A stretch of 63,112 bases of DNA from an uncultured Actinomycetes bacterium (GTDB taxonomy: Bacteria > Actinomycetota > Actinomycetes > Nanopelagicales > Nanopelagicaceae), in NCBI GenBank assembly GCA_903852815.1, contig CAINRW010000024.1:1-63112 (forward strand), given 5' to 3'. Shown here in pieces: positions 24,962 to 33,007 of this stretch (the first letter of the stretch is position 1; each line of letters opens with the position of its first letter). The notes beneath the pieces were generated by a model that searched no databases, had not been told where the DNA came from, and worked only from the letters and a program-made list of their open reading frames with translations. The position numbers were made by a program, and so were the translations under genes.

Positions 24962-26311
24962 ATGATAAATCGCACACGCCTTTCTGAACTTCGAAAAAAA
25001 GAAGACGCACGCTTTCTTGAACTACATCCAACTTCAGGTGAGCTATTTAAAGCAGGACAAGCCCATATGCCTGGCGGAGTTCCAATGTCTTGGATGGCTA
25101 AATGGCCTGGTGCGTATCCAGTATTTGTGAAAGAGGCAAAAGGTGCGCGATTTACAGATGTTGATGGAAATACGTACATAGATTTTTGCCTTGGTGATAC
25201 AGGTTCTATGACGGGTCATTCACCTGACGCAACGGTTGCAGCAATTCGCGAGCAAGTTGGCAAGGGAATTACAGCAATGTTGCCAACGGCAGATGCGGCA
25301 ATTGTTTCTAGCGAACTTGCACGTCGCTTCGGTTTACCTTTGTGGCAATTTACTGTTTCAGCAACTGATGCCAATCGACATGTTATTAGATATAGCAGAT
25401 TAATAACTGGTCGTGCAAAAATTATCGTAATCGATCGTTGCTACCACGGTTCTGTTGATGAAACCTTTGCAACTTTGGATTCGGCGGGAAATACAGTGGC
25501 CCGTGAAGGAAATATCGGAGCGCCAGTTGCCTTGGATCAAACAACTCGCGTTGTTGAATTTAACGATATTGCAGGAATGGAAAAGGCATTAGCACATGGA
25601 GATGTCGCTGCAATTTTGATGGAACCAGCAATGACCAACGTTGGAATTGTTTTGCCTCAAGCAGGTTATTTAGAAGCTGTTCAAGAGTTAGCTAAGAAGT
25701 ACGGAACTATTTTAATTATTGATGAGACTCACACAATTTCTGTAGGCCCTGGTGGAATGACTGCGGATCGTGGTTTGAAACCAGATTTCCTAACAATTGG
25801 AAAAGCGATTGCTGGCGGAATTCCAACTGGAACTTTTGGTATGACTCATAAAATTGCAGACGACATCAAACGTATGGTCGAGTTAGAAATTATTGATACT
25901 GGCGGCATTGGTGGAACTCTGGCCGGAAATGCTCTTTCCCTCGCATCAATGCGCGCGACTTTGACGCAAGTCCTTACCCAAGAAAATTTCGATCGAATGA
26001 TTGACTTGGGTACACGTTGGTCTGATGGAGTGGATGCAGCGATTACTGAATTTGATTTGCCGTGGACGTGTAATCGACTTGGCGCACGCGGTGAATATAT
26101 GTTTGGTAAAACTGCCCCAATAACTGGCGCAGATGCAAACAATGCTGGGGATTTTGAACTTGAACAGTACATACATTTGCGCATGCTCAACGATGGATTT
26201 CTAATCACGCCATTCCACAATATGGCGCTTATGTGCCCAGATACAACTGCATCCGATGTAGATGCACATACTCATGCCTTCAGGGTTATGTGCGCCGAAC
26301 TCGTCCAGTGA
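24962..26311 (+). CDS. Class III aminotransferase (glutamate-1-semialdehyde aminomutase-like)
   Basis: 449 aa, nine bases after the mutarotase. Fold type I PLP enzyme: DVDGNTYIDFCLGDTGSMTGHSP near the front, ILIIDETHTISVGPGG for the PLP-binding Asp, and FLTIGKAIAGGIPTG with the Schiff-base Lys. It resembles the GSA aminomutase/transaminase branch, but no haem genes are near, and its place in a sugar operon favours transamination of an unknown keto compound. A true hemL function is less likely. Confidence 0.88.
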   Translation: MINRTRLSELRKKEDARFLELHPTSGELFKAGQAHMPGGVPMSWMAKWPGAYPVFVKEAKGARFTDVDGNTYIDFCLGDTGSMTGHSPDATVAAIREQVGKGITAMLPTADAAIVSSELARRFGLPLWQFTVSATDANRHVIRYSRLITGRAKIIVIDRCYHGSVDETFATLDSAGNTVAREGNIGAPVALDQTTRVVEFNDIAGMEKALAHGDVAAILMEPAMTNVGIVLPQAGYLEAVQELAKKYGTILIIDETHTISVGPGGMTADRGLKPDFLTIGKAIAGGIPTGTFGMTHKIADDIKRMVELEIIDTGGIGGTLAGNALSLASMRATLTQVLTQENFDRMIDLGTRWSDGVDAAITEFDLPWTCNRLGARGEYMFGKTAPITGADANNAGDFELEQYIHLRMLNDGFLITPFHNMALMCPDTTASDVDAHTHAFRVMCAELVQ

Positions 26312-26323
26312 TAATCTGCGGGA

Positions 26324-27526
26324 ATGACTTATGACGTTGAGAAAATTCGGGCACATTTTCCCGCACTAAATACTGGCTTGGCATATTTTGACGGACCTGG
26401 TGGCAGTCAAGTGCCCGATGTTGTTGGTGCGGCAATTGCCGAAGCAATCACTAAACCAATATCAAATCGAAACGTCAATACTGAGTCGGAAAAAAATGCC
26501 GAAGAATATGTTTTAGGTTTTCGTCAGGCAGTCGGAGATTTGATTGATGTAGATCCACGTGGTGTTGTTTATGGCCGTTCCTGGACCCAGCTTTCTTATG
26601 ACTTTTCGCGCACCTTAGCGAAGAGTTGGAAACCTGGTGATGAAATCGTCGTGAGTCGACTCGATCATGATTCAAATATTCGCCCGTGGATTCAAGCCGC
26701 TGAAGCGGTTGGTGCAACAGTGCGATGGGCAGAATTTGATGTGAATACCTCAGAACTAACTGTTGCTGCCGTTGAAGCAGTTCTAACTAGCAACACAAAA
26801 TTAGTTGCAGTAACGGGAGCCGGAAATACAATAGGGACGCGTCCGGATTTGAAAGCCATTGGGGACGCAGTCCATAAAGTCGGCGCACTGTTTTATGTTG
26901 ATGGCGTTCATTTAACTCCGCACGCAGCAATAAGCGCTAGAGAGATTGGCGCAGATTTCTACGGTTTTTCATTTTATAAATTGATGGGGCCTCACTGCGC
27001 AGCGTTGGCGGCTTCACCCGCACTCCTTGAAACACTTAATAATGACAAGTTATTACCAGCAACAAATAATGTTCCAGAACGCTTTGAATTTGGAACTTTG
27101 CCATATGAATTAATGGCTGGATGCATTGCCGCTGTTGATTTTATTGCTGACATGGCACCAGGTAGTGGTACTACTCGTCGTGAAAGAATTGTAAATTCAA
27201 TGAACGCTCTAGAAAAATATGAAGATGATTTATTGGAATACCTAGAGCGCGAAATTAAGAGCCTGCCTGGAGTTACGACATATGGACATGCGCAACATCG
27301 CACACCAACAATTTATTTCTCTTTTGCCAACAAAGACAGTGTTGAAATTTATAAAGCAATGGCGTTAAAGAAAGTTACCTTGCCTGCATCTAATTTCTAT
27401 GCCTTAGAGGTTTCCAGAAAACTCGGTCTTGGTGATGCTGGAGCACTTCGGGCTGGGCTTGCGCCATATTCGACCAAAGAAGATGTGGATCGCTTGATTT
27501 CAGGCCTAAAAGAGTTAATCGCGTAA
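26324..27526 (+). CDS. Class V aminotransferase, cysteine-desulfurase-like
   Basis: 400 aa, 12 bases after the class III enzyme. Motifs: YFDGPGGSQVP at the start, VVSRLDHDSNIRPW, FYVDGVHLTPHAAI for the PLP Asp and His, and FYGFSFYKLMGPHCA with the PLP Lys. It belongs to the cysteine desulfurase-like family with the GGSQ N-terminus and has no obvious IscS active-site Cys loop, so it is probably not an Fe-S cluster enzyme. Last gene of the operon; the substrate is unknown. Confidence 0.87.
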   Translation: MTYDVEKIRAHFPALNTGLAYFDGPGGSQVPDVVGAAIAEAITKPISNRNVNTESEKNAEEYVLGFRQAVGDLIDVDPRGVVYGRSWTQLSYDFSRTLAKSWKPGDEIVVSRLDHDSNIRPWIQAAEAVGATVRWAEFDVNTSELTVAAVEAVLTSNTKLVAVTGAGNTIGTRPDLKAIGDAVHKVGALFYVDGVHLTPHAAISAREIGADFYGFSFYKLMGPHCAALAASPALLETLNNDKLLPATNNVPERFEFGTLPYELMAGCIAAVDFIADMAPGSGTTRRERIVNSMNALEKYEDDLLEYLEREIKSLPGVTTYGHAQHRTPTIYFSFANKDSVEIYKAMALKKVTLPASNFYALEVSRKLGLGDAGALRAGLAPYSTKEDVDRLISGLKELIA

Positions 27527-27628
27527 GTTTTGACAAGTAATTCACATGAAAGCTTGAGTCACCGCACAATCCAAGGCTCTATTTTTCACTTAGCAAATTA
27601 ATGAAGTAATCGATTGAAAGGGAGCCAC

Positions 27629-27994
27629 ATGAACACAATTAAGCGAAGTATCGCAGCCATTACTGCTGCGGGTTTGATTACTCTGGCAGGAGCGACATCG
27701 GCAAGCGCAGCTGAAAACGTAGTTCCTAGCGTTAAGAAAGTCGCGCTGACGGCAGAGCAACGTGCCAGTTTCGATGCAGCAAAAATCGCTTTTCATAACG
27801 CTCGAGCAGCTCGTCAAAGTGCGATTGCAACTTCGGTTACAACTATCGCTTCCGCACGGGCAGTTCGTGACGCAGCTATAGCAAGTGCAACCACACCAGA
27901 GGCAAAGAAAGCTGCACGCGCAGCCTTTAAAGCTGCAGTTGCCACTATCAAAGCAAGCATTCCTGCTAAACCGGTTAAACCTGTTCGACCTTAA
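27629..27994 (+). CDS. Small secreted alanine-rich helical protein
   Basis: 121 aa from ATG 27629, with SD AAGGGAG; the listed start 15 bases upstream has no support. The signal peptide ends near SASAAE. The mature chain is about 90 residues, Ala/Lys/Arg-rich and predicted helical (LTAEQRASFDAAKIAFHNARAAR, TPEAKKAARAAFKAAVATIKAS), with a Pro/Lys tail KPVKPVRP. Basic and probably extracytoplasmic. No family recognised; a DNA- or polyanion-binding or wall-associated role is only a guess. Confidence 0.75.
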   Translation: MNTIKRSIAAITAAGLITLAGATSASAAENVVPSVKKVALTAEQRASFDAAKIAFHNARAARQSAIATSVTTIASARAVRDAAIASATTPEAKKAARAAFKAAVATIKASIPAKPVKPVRP

Positions 27995-28002
27995 AAAGTG
28001 GG

Positions 28003-28038
28003 AAGAAAAAAAGGAGCCAGTTCCCCTGGCTCCTTTTT
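28003..28038. terminator. Bidirectional terminator between convergent genes
   Basis: GGAGCCAG-TTCCC-CTGGCTCC with TTTTT on the plus side and an A-run (TTTTTTTCTT on the minus strand) before it. It sits between the alanine-rich protein gene and the converging acetyltransferase gene and can serve both. Confidence 0.9.
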
Positions 28039-28045
28039 CTTTGTC

Positions 28046-28522
28046 TTAATTAAAACCAAGCGATTGATAAAGTTTTAAACCTTTTTCATTATCTGCATCC
28101 ACATAAAGCATTGCATGCTTGAGATTCTTTGAAACAAAATAATTGATTGCCTCAACCGATAACGCGCGAGCTATTCCACGACCATGGTGCAGGGGATGTG
28201 TTCCCACAACATATAACTCACCAACAGGATCTTGATTAACCAAATCTTGATGAATTTTTGTCCAGACGAAACCTTGCATAACTCCATTTTGGGTTGCTAA
28301 GAAAAAACCTTCAGAATCAAACCATGGTTCAGAGATTCGATTTTCTAGATCAGCCATTGCCCAATTTCCTTGATCGGGATGGTTTGCGAAAATCAGATTA
28401 TTTAAATCGAGCCATGCCTGCCTATGTGTTTCGGGATTGAATAATTCAATCGCATAGTCATGATGTGCTTGAGGAAGTGAATCCCTATTTAAATCGCGAT
28501 GAAGCTCGAGAATATGACGCAT
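28046..28522 (-). CDS. MshD-like GNAT acetyltransferase, single domain
   Basis: 158 aa. The sequence matches the C-terminal half of mycothiol synthase: AWLDLNNLIFANHPDQGNW, NRISEPWFDSEGFFLA, GFVWTKIH, GELYVVGTHPLHHGRGIARAL (acetyl-CoA loop) and HAMLYVDADNEKGLKLYQSLGF. Canonical MshD is about 300 aa with two GNAT domains; the first is missing here, and the gene begins three bases after the response regulator stop, so no upstream fragment exists. It may acetylate Cys-GlcN-Ins to mycothiol. The gene order glnR-mshD is the actinobacterial norm, and mshA lies 4.5 kb away. Confidence 0.85.
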   Translation of the reverse strand: MRHILELHRDLNRDSLPQAHHDYAIELFNPETHRQAWLDLNNLIFANHPDQGNWAMADLENRISEPWFDSEGFFLATQNGVMQGFVWTKIHQDLVNQDPVGELYVVGTHPLHHGRGIARALSVEAINYFVSKNLKHAMLYVDADNEKGLKLYQSLGFN

Positions 28523-28525
28523 GAT

Positions 28526-29206
28526 TTATGCATCGACAGTGAAGCGATATCCCACATTTCGAACGGTTCCAATAATCGCCTCAAACTCGGGACCTAATTT
28601 AGAACGTAAGCGTCGGATATGAACATCAACTGTACGAGTACCTCCGAAATAGTCGTACCCCCAAATTTCTTGCAAGAGTTGGGCGCGAGTGAATACACGT
28701 CCTGGGTGTTGTGCTAAATATTTTAAAAGTTCGAACTCTTTAAAAGTTAAATCGAGAACTTCACCTTTTAAGCGAGCTGTGTAAGTTGATTCATCTATAG
28801 CAACATCACCACTTCTTATTTCACCGCTATGAGGATCACTTTCAAGGGCAGCAGCAGCTTGCTTTCCTAAAACAATTCGGATGCGTGCATCAACTTCTGC
28901 AGGACCGGCAGTATCAAGCATTACATCGCTAATTCCCCAGTCAGCGTTAAATGCTGACAAACCACCTTCTGTAGTGATTGCAATGATTGGGCAACCAATT
29001 CCAGTAGTTGTAATTAATTTTGTTAATGATTTTGCTGCAGGTAAATCTCGTCGTGCATCAATGAGTAAAACATCAACATCAGGTGCATCAACCAAAACCG
29101 AAGCTTCCGCAGGCAAGATGCGAACAAGATGCTGTAGCAAACCAAGTGCAGGTAAAACTTCCGCGCTGGCACCAAGAGTGTTCGTGAGTAGCAGAACCTT
29201 GGCCAT
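28526..29206 (-). CDS. glnR: GlnR-type orphan response regulator
   Basis: 226 aa. N-terminal receiver-like domain ([16 protein letters not shown] keeps an Asp at the usual spot, but the C-terminal switch region [19 protein letters not shown] lacks the conserved Lys-Pro). Residues about 128-224 are an OmpR/PhoB winged helix: [34 protein letters not shown] and [15 protein letters not shown]. Atypical receiver plus position beside mshD match GlnR, the nitrogen regulator of actinobacteria, which works without a partner kinase; no kinase gene is near. Direct control of nitrogen genes here is inferred. Divergent from thiX, with 17 bases between the starts. Confidence 0.85.
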   Translation of the reverse strand: MAKVLLLTNTLGASAEVLPALGLLQHLVRILPAEASVLVDAPDVDVLLIDARRDLPAAKSLTKLITTTGIGCPIIAITTEGGLSAFNADWGISDVMLDTAGPAEVDARIRIVLGKQAAAALESDPHSGEIRSGDVAIDESTYTARLKGEVLDLTFKEFELLKYLAQHPGRVFTRAQLLQEIWGYDYFGGTRTVDVHIRRLRSKLGPEFEAIIGTVRNVGYRFTVDA

Positions 29207-29223
29207 TGGTACAGACTACCCTC

Positions 29224-29631
29224 GTGAAATCAATGCTTCCAGTCGTCATCGTGCTCGCAATCTCGAGTGCATATGGCCTTTGGTACAAGCGGTCCAGAGG
29301 TGTCATAAGGGCTAAGAACAAGGCCGAACTGCTTACTCCAGAGATGATTGGTAGCGCGCTTGGCACACGAGCCACACTGGTGCAATTCTCGTCGGCTTTC
29401 TGCACTCCGTGCCGTGCCACTCGCTCAATTCTTCAAAATATTGTGGAAAGCCATTCCGATGTTGTCCATGTAGATATTGATGCTGAGGATCACTTGGAGC
29501 TAGTTCGTACATTAAATATTTTGAGTACCCCAACAACTCTATTTCTTAATTCAAGTGGACAAGAAATTGGAAGGGCAGTTGGCGCACCAAAACGTGAACA
29601 AGTGATTAACGCACTTGCCGCAATTAGATAG
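29224..29631 (+). CDS. Membrane-anchored thioredoxin-like protein (ThiX-like)
   Basis: 135 aa from GTG 29224. The listed TTG 29206 overlaps the divergent regulator start and is unlikely; an ATG three codons further in is another option. An N-terminal membrane helix (MLPVVIVLAISSAYGLWY) is followed by a thioredoxin fold: LVQFSSAFCTPCRATRS with active site CTPC, HVDIDAEDHLELVRTLNI, and STPTTLFLNSSG with the cis-Pro. In mycobacteria the same neighbourhood (thiX, DUF4395, glnR, mshD) occurs. Probably reduces envelope or membrane thiols. Confidence 0.85.
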   Translation: MKSMLPVVIVLAISSAYGLWYKRSRGVIRAKNKAELLTPEMIGSALGTRATLVQFSSAFCTPCRATRSILQNIVESHSDVVHVDIDAEDHLELVRTLNILSTPTTLFLNSSGQEIGRAVGAPKREQVINALAAIR

Positions 29632-29687
29632 TTTGTGCGAATTCTTCGCAACTCGCATTTTGATTTTTCATTCTTTATTCTTCATCA

Positions 29688-30137
29688 ATGCAAACATTAG
29701 AAATAAATAAAGAAACTAGAAATGTAATTGATGCACGCGGACCACGCTTTAGTGCAGTAATAACTACGTTAGTTCTAGCAGCCGCACTGGCTACCAACAA
29801 CCTCTGGGTAATTGTTATGCAAGCAATTATTTTTGCAATTGGCGCCTTTCGTGGTCCACAGTTCACACCGTATGCGGCGATCTTCCGCGTTGTAATTAAG
29901 CCACGACTTAAGAGTGCCGCTGTGACAGAAGATGTTCGCCCTCCCCAGTTCGCACAAAGCGTGGGATTACTTTTTGCCTTAACTGCTATTACCGGGCTGG
30001 TTATAGGAATCAACGCACTTTTCTTAATTGCAGTTTCATTTGCTTTAGCTGCTGCATTTCTAAACGCTGCATTCAATTTCTGCCTAGGTTGTGAGATCTA
30101 CTTACTGATTCTGCGAGTACGATTAGCACATGGCTGA
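29688..30137 (+). CDS. DUF4395 membrane protein
   Basis: 149 aa. DUF4395 hallmarks: RGPRFSAVITTLVLAAA near the front, RPPQFAQSVGLLFA in the middle, and AAFLNAAFNFCLGCEIYLLI with a conserved CLGC pair at the end of the last helix. About four membrane helices. Members sit beside thioredoxin-like genes, as here, and the intramembrane cysteine pair suggests a thiol relay with the preceding protein. Overlaps the Fur gene by eight bases. Confidence 0.85.
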   Translation: MQTLEINKETRNVIDARGPRFSAVITTLVLAAALATNNLWVIVMQAIIFAIGAFRGPQFTPYAAIFRVVIKPRLKSAAVTEDVRPPQFAQSVGLLFALTAITGLVIGINALFLIAVSFALAAAFLNAAFNFCLGCEIYLLILRVRLAHG

Positions 30138-30534
30138 TAAGCATGAATTGCGAGACAAAGGGCTTCGGTTAACACCTCAGCGTGAATTAGTTTTAGCGGC
30201 AGTACGAGAACTAGGGCATTCAACTCCAGAAGAAGTTGCCGAAAAAGTTCGTCTGACACATCCGGGAATTAATCTCTCGACGGTTTATCGAAACCTTGAA
30301 ACTCTAGAAAACGTTGGGCTCGTACAGCACACACATTTAGGTCACGGCGGCGCGACGTATCATGCAGCAGAAGAGCTCACCCATTTGCATTTAGTCTGCG
30401 GAAAATGTGAAGCCGTAGGGGATGCACCTCTTGATGTTGCCGCGAATTTTGTTAACGCACTCTCTGACGAATATGGTTTCAAAACCGATGTCAGTCACTT
30501 CGCGATTTATGGAACTTGTTCTAACTGTCAATGA
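30130..30534 (+). CDS. Fur-family metalloregulator
   Basis: 134 aa. Winged helix LTPQRELVLAAVRELGHSTPEEVAEKVR and NLSTVYRNLETLENVGLV, then a metal-binding dimerisation half: HLGHGGATYH, HLHLVCGKCEAV and a final CSNC. The two CxxC pairs form the structural zinc site. Fur or Zur cannot be separated by eye. The start overlaps the DUF4395 gene and the stop overlaps ygfZ by four bases (ATGA), so it lies in a redox/metal operon. Confidence 0.9.
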   Translation: MADKHELRDKGLRLTPQRELVLAAVRELGHSTPEEVAEKVRLTHPGINLSTVYRNLETLENVGLVQHTHLGHGGATYHAAEELTHLHLVCGKCEAVGDAPLDVAANFVNALSDEYGFKTDVSHFAIYGTCSNCQ

Positions 30535-31430
30535 GTGCAGTACTTGTTGAAGATGGTCCTGATAAGGGTGCCATCTGGCATTTTGGTGAACCAGTAAAAG
30601 AACAGCGCGCACTTGAAGCTGGAACCGCTTGGGCCGACTTATCGCACTTATCGGTTGTGATTGTCAGCGGAGAAGATCGTTTGAAGTGGTTACATGATTT
30701 AACTACTCAATTCTTAAACAACCTTGAAGTTGGAGTTTGGAAATCTGCATTGATCCTTGATCCTCAAGGTCATGTGGAGTACCAATTCAATTTAGTTGAT
30801 GATGGTTCGCAGGTCTACATATCTCTAGATAAGGCCTACGCAGAAAACTTAATCACTTATTTAACTAAGATGAAATTTATGTTGAATGTAGATGTCCGTG
30901 ATGCAAGTTATGAGTTTGTTGTTTTGCGAGCTCCAGGAAAAACCACTGATATTGGCGGCCCATTTGCTTTAGTCCCACGTGCTGAACTTAGCGAGATGGC
31001 CAAAAATTTCAATGAAGTTGCAACACAGGTAGGAACGTGGGCCCTTGATGCAGAGCGAGTTGCTGCGGGCCGACCTCGAATTGGTTTTGAAACTGATCAC
31101 AAAACTATCCCAAATGAAATTGCGCTATTAAACACTGCAGTACATATGAATAAGGGTTGCTATCGCGGTCAAGAAACTGTGGCCAAGATTTTCAATCTAG
31201 GTAACCCACCTCGTCGATTAGTGATGTTGCATCTTGATGGCAGCGATGTAGGCTTTCCTGCAACAGGAACAGCGATTGAAAATAATGGAACAGTGGTAGG
31301 GTTCATTGGAACCGTCGCTCGCCACCATGAACTTGGAACTATTGCATTGGCAATTGTTAAACGAAATACACCAATCGAGGCAACGCTTTCAGTTGATGGA
31401 ATTCCAGCAGCACAGCAGGTGATTGTTTAA
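30531..31430 (+). CDS. ygfZ: YgfZ/GcvT-like folate-binding protein
   Basis: 299 aa. The family motif KGCYRGQETVAKI with its conserved Cys is present near residue 205, preceded by RPRIGFETDHKTIPNE and followed by the C-terminal barrel (GNPPRRLVMLHLDG). N-terminal WADLSHLSVVIVSGEDRLKWLHDLTT is the tetrahydrofolate-binding GcvT-like part. YgfZ assists Fe-S cluster enzyme maturation. Translationally coupled to the Fur gene. Confidence 0.92.
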   Translation: MSAVLVEDGPDKGAIWHFGEPVKEQRALEAGTAWADLSHLSVVIVSGEDRLKWLHDLTTQFLNNLEVGVWKSALILDPQGHVEYQFNLVDDGSQVYISLDKAYAENLITYLTKMKFMLNVDVRDASYEFVVLRAPGKTTDIGGPFALVPRAELSEMAKNFNEVATQVGTWALDAERVAAGRPRIGFETDHKTIPNEIALLNTAVHMNKGCYRGQETVAKIFNLGNPPRRLVMLHLDGSDVGFPATGTAIENNGTVVGFIGTVARHHELGTIALAIVKRNTPIEATLSVDGIPAAQQVIV

Positions 31431-31447
31431 CCGCTACGATTTAGCCT

Positions 31448-31576
31448 ATGGAGCTATTTACTTCAATCATTCTTGGCTTGTCAGCCACTGGTTTAGGTAT
31501 TGCGCTCATTTTTTATGCTTTCCGCGGACGTCAGTCACAGGCTCGTCGTTCGCCTCGATTTAGAGGGCGTCCATAA
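31448..31576 (+). CDS. Small 42-aa membrane peptide
   Basis: Too short for the track. ATG 31448 to TAA 31576, with the stop touching the nitrobindin ATG. One membrane helix (SIILGLSATGLGIALIFYAF) then a strongly basic tail RGRQSQARRSPRFRGRP, so positive-inside topology places the tail in the cytoplasm. It fills the gap between ygfZ and nitrobindin exactly, which argues it is real. No family recognised. Confidence 0.65.
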   Translation: MELFTSIILGLSATGLGIALIFYAFRGRQSQARRSPRFRGRP

Positions 31577-32074
31577 ATGGTTTTCACTATCCCAGAAGGT
31601 TTACATCCTGACCTCAATCCACTTGCGTGGTTAGTAGGAACTTGGCGCGGTAAAGGACGTGGAGATTATCCTGGCATTGAAAGTTTTGAATTTAATCATG
31701 AAGTTGTTTTTAATCATGACGGCCGCGATTTTCTGAATTATTTTTCCCGTTCTTGGATTTTAAATGCCGATGGTGAAATAGTTAAACCCGGACCATCAGA
31801 AGTTGGATTTTGGCGCGTTAAACCAAACAATATTCTTGAAGTATTGATTTCGCACAGTACTGGAATTACTGAAGGTTGGGTCGGTCATTTCGATGGACCA
31901 AAAATGCAACTAGTTATGGATCAACCGTATTCATCGCCAACTGCAAAAATAGTTACTGAAGGTGTGCGTTTATATGGCCTTGTCGAAGGTGAATTATTTT
32001 TTGCATATGACATGGCAACACCAGAAAAAGAATTGCAAGCACATATCTGGTCAACGATGCCGCGATCCGAATAA
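31577..32074 (+). CDS. Nitrobindin-like haem-binding beta-barrel (FABP-like)
   Basis: 165 aa. The opening motif LNPLAWLVGTWRGKGRGDYPGI is characteristic of nitrobindin/DUF1794, followed by alternating strands (FEFNHEVVFN, VGFWRVKPNNILEVLISHSTG) and the C-terminal ELQAHIWSTMPR, whose His is the expected axial haem ligand. Family members bind ferric haem and NO or isomerise peroxynitrite. Mycobacteria carry a homologue in the same general region. The asparaginase ATG overlaps its stop by one base. Confidence 0.88.
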   Translation: MVFTIPEGLHPDLNPLAWLVGTWRGKGRGDYPGIESFEFNHEVVFNHDGRDFLNYFSRSWILNADGEIVKPGPSEVGFWRVKPNNILEVLISHSTGITEGWVGHFDGPKMQLVMDQPYSSPTAKIVTEGVRLYGLVEGELFFAYDMATPEKELQAHIWSTMPRSE

Positions 32075-32988
32075 TGATTTCCGGCGAAGTTTTAGCTGAA
32101 GTAACTCGTGGTGGCGAAGTTGAATCCGTTCATGCTGGGCATGTAGTTGCATTAAATTCCGACGGATCTATTCTTTTTCAAAAAGGTAATCCAACTTTGC
32201 CGATGTACTCTCGCTCTTCCTTAAAATCGGTTCAAGCATCAGCGATGGTGCGTGAAGGTCTTGATCTCGAGCCTCGTCTCTTGGCATTGGTTTGCGCTTC
32301 ACATGCCGGTACGCAAAAACATCAAAATGGAGTTCAATCTATTTTGGCAAAGGCTGGGTTGGATGAGCATTCTCTTCAATGCGTAATGGATCGTCCATTA
32401 GATGAAGAACTCAGGAGAACTTCCCAACCAACACGTTTAGCCATGAACTGCAGTGGAAAACATGCGGGGATGCTTGTTACGTGCCACATTAATGGTTGGC
32501 CAACAGAGTCATATTTGAATCCCGAACATCCACTTCAACAGCTGATTGCACAAGAAATTGAAATGTTAAGCGGGGAAACTATCTCGCATACAACAGTTGA
32601 TGGATGTGGTGCTCCACTTTTTATGTTTTCTTTGCTGGGATTAGCCAGGGCAATTCGCACACTCACAATTTCAAGTGATTCCGTGCACCAACTAGTTGTA
32701 CAAGCTTGTCGGGATTTTCCTGAGATGGTTTCAGGCGAAGGCCGTTTAGCGACGCGAATGATGCAAAATATCGATGGGTTATTTATGAAAGATGGAGCAG
32801 AAGCGGTAAATGTGGCCTCACTCCACGATGGTCGCACTTTTGCTATAAAAATCAGCGATGGAAATGCCCGCGCAATTCCAACTGTTACTGCGGCGACTTT
32901 GAAACTTTTCGGGGTCGAGCCCCATGAAGTTGACGAAAATATTTTGGGTGGCGGTAAACCCGTAGGCACCATTCGCGCAACCTTCTAA
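32074..32988 (+). CDS. Asparaginase II-family protein
   Basis: 304 aa. Matches the R. etli-type asparaginase family (COG4448): PMYSRSSLKSVQASAMV, LALVCASHAGTQKH, MNCSGKHAGMLVTC and DGCGAPLFMFSLLGLARA. This family hydrolyses asparagine and is unrelated to the E. coli type I/II enzymes; the active-site Ser and Lys lie in the SxK-like RSSLKS segment. One-base overlap with nitrobindin indicates co-transcription. The C-terminal end is slightly short (ending GTIRATF) but has no sign of breakage. Confidence 0.88.
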   Translation: MISGEVLAEVTRGGEVESVHAGHVVALNSDGSILFQKGNPTLPMYSRSSLKSVQASAMVREGLDLEPRLLALVCASHAGTQKHQNGVQSILAKAGLDEHSLQCVMDRPLDEELRRTSQPTRLAMNCSGKHAGMLVTCHINGWPTESYLNPEHPLQQLIAQEIEMLSGETISHTTVDGCGAPLFMFSLLGLARAIRTLTISSDSVHQLVVQACRDFPEMVSGEGRLATRMMQNIDGLFMKDGAEAVNVASLHDGRTFAIKISDGNARAIPTVTAATLKLFGVEPHEVDENILGGGKPVGTIRATF

Positions 32989-33007
32989 TAGCCCGTACCC
33001 TTAATTC

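Noticed and set aside
24962-26311. Assignment as hemL (glutamate-1-semialdehyde aminomutase)
   Set aside because: General class III similarity only; no haem genes nearby, and the operon context is sugar metabolism. The symbol was withheld.
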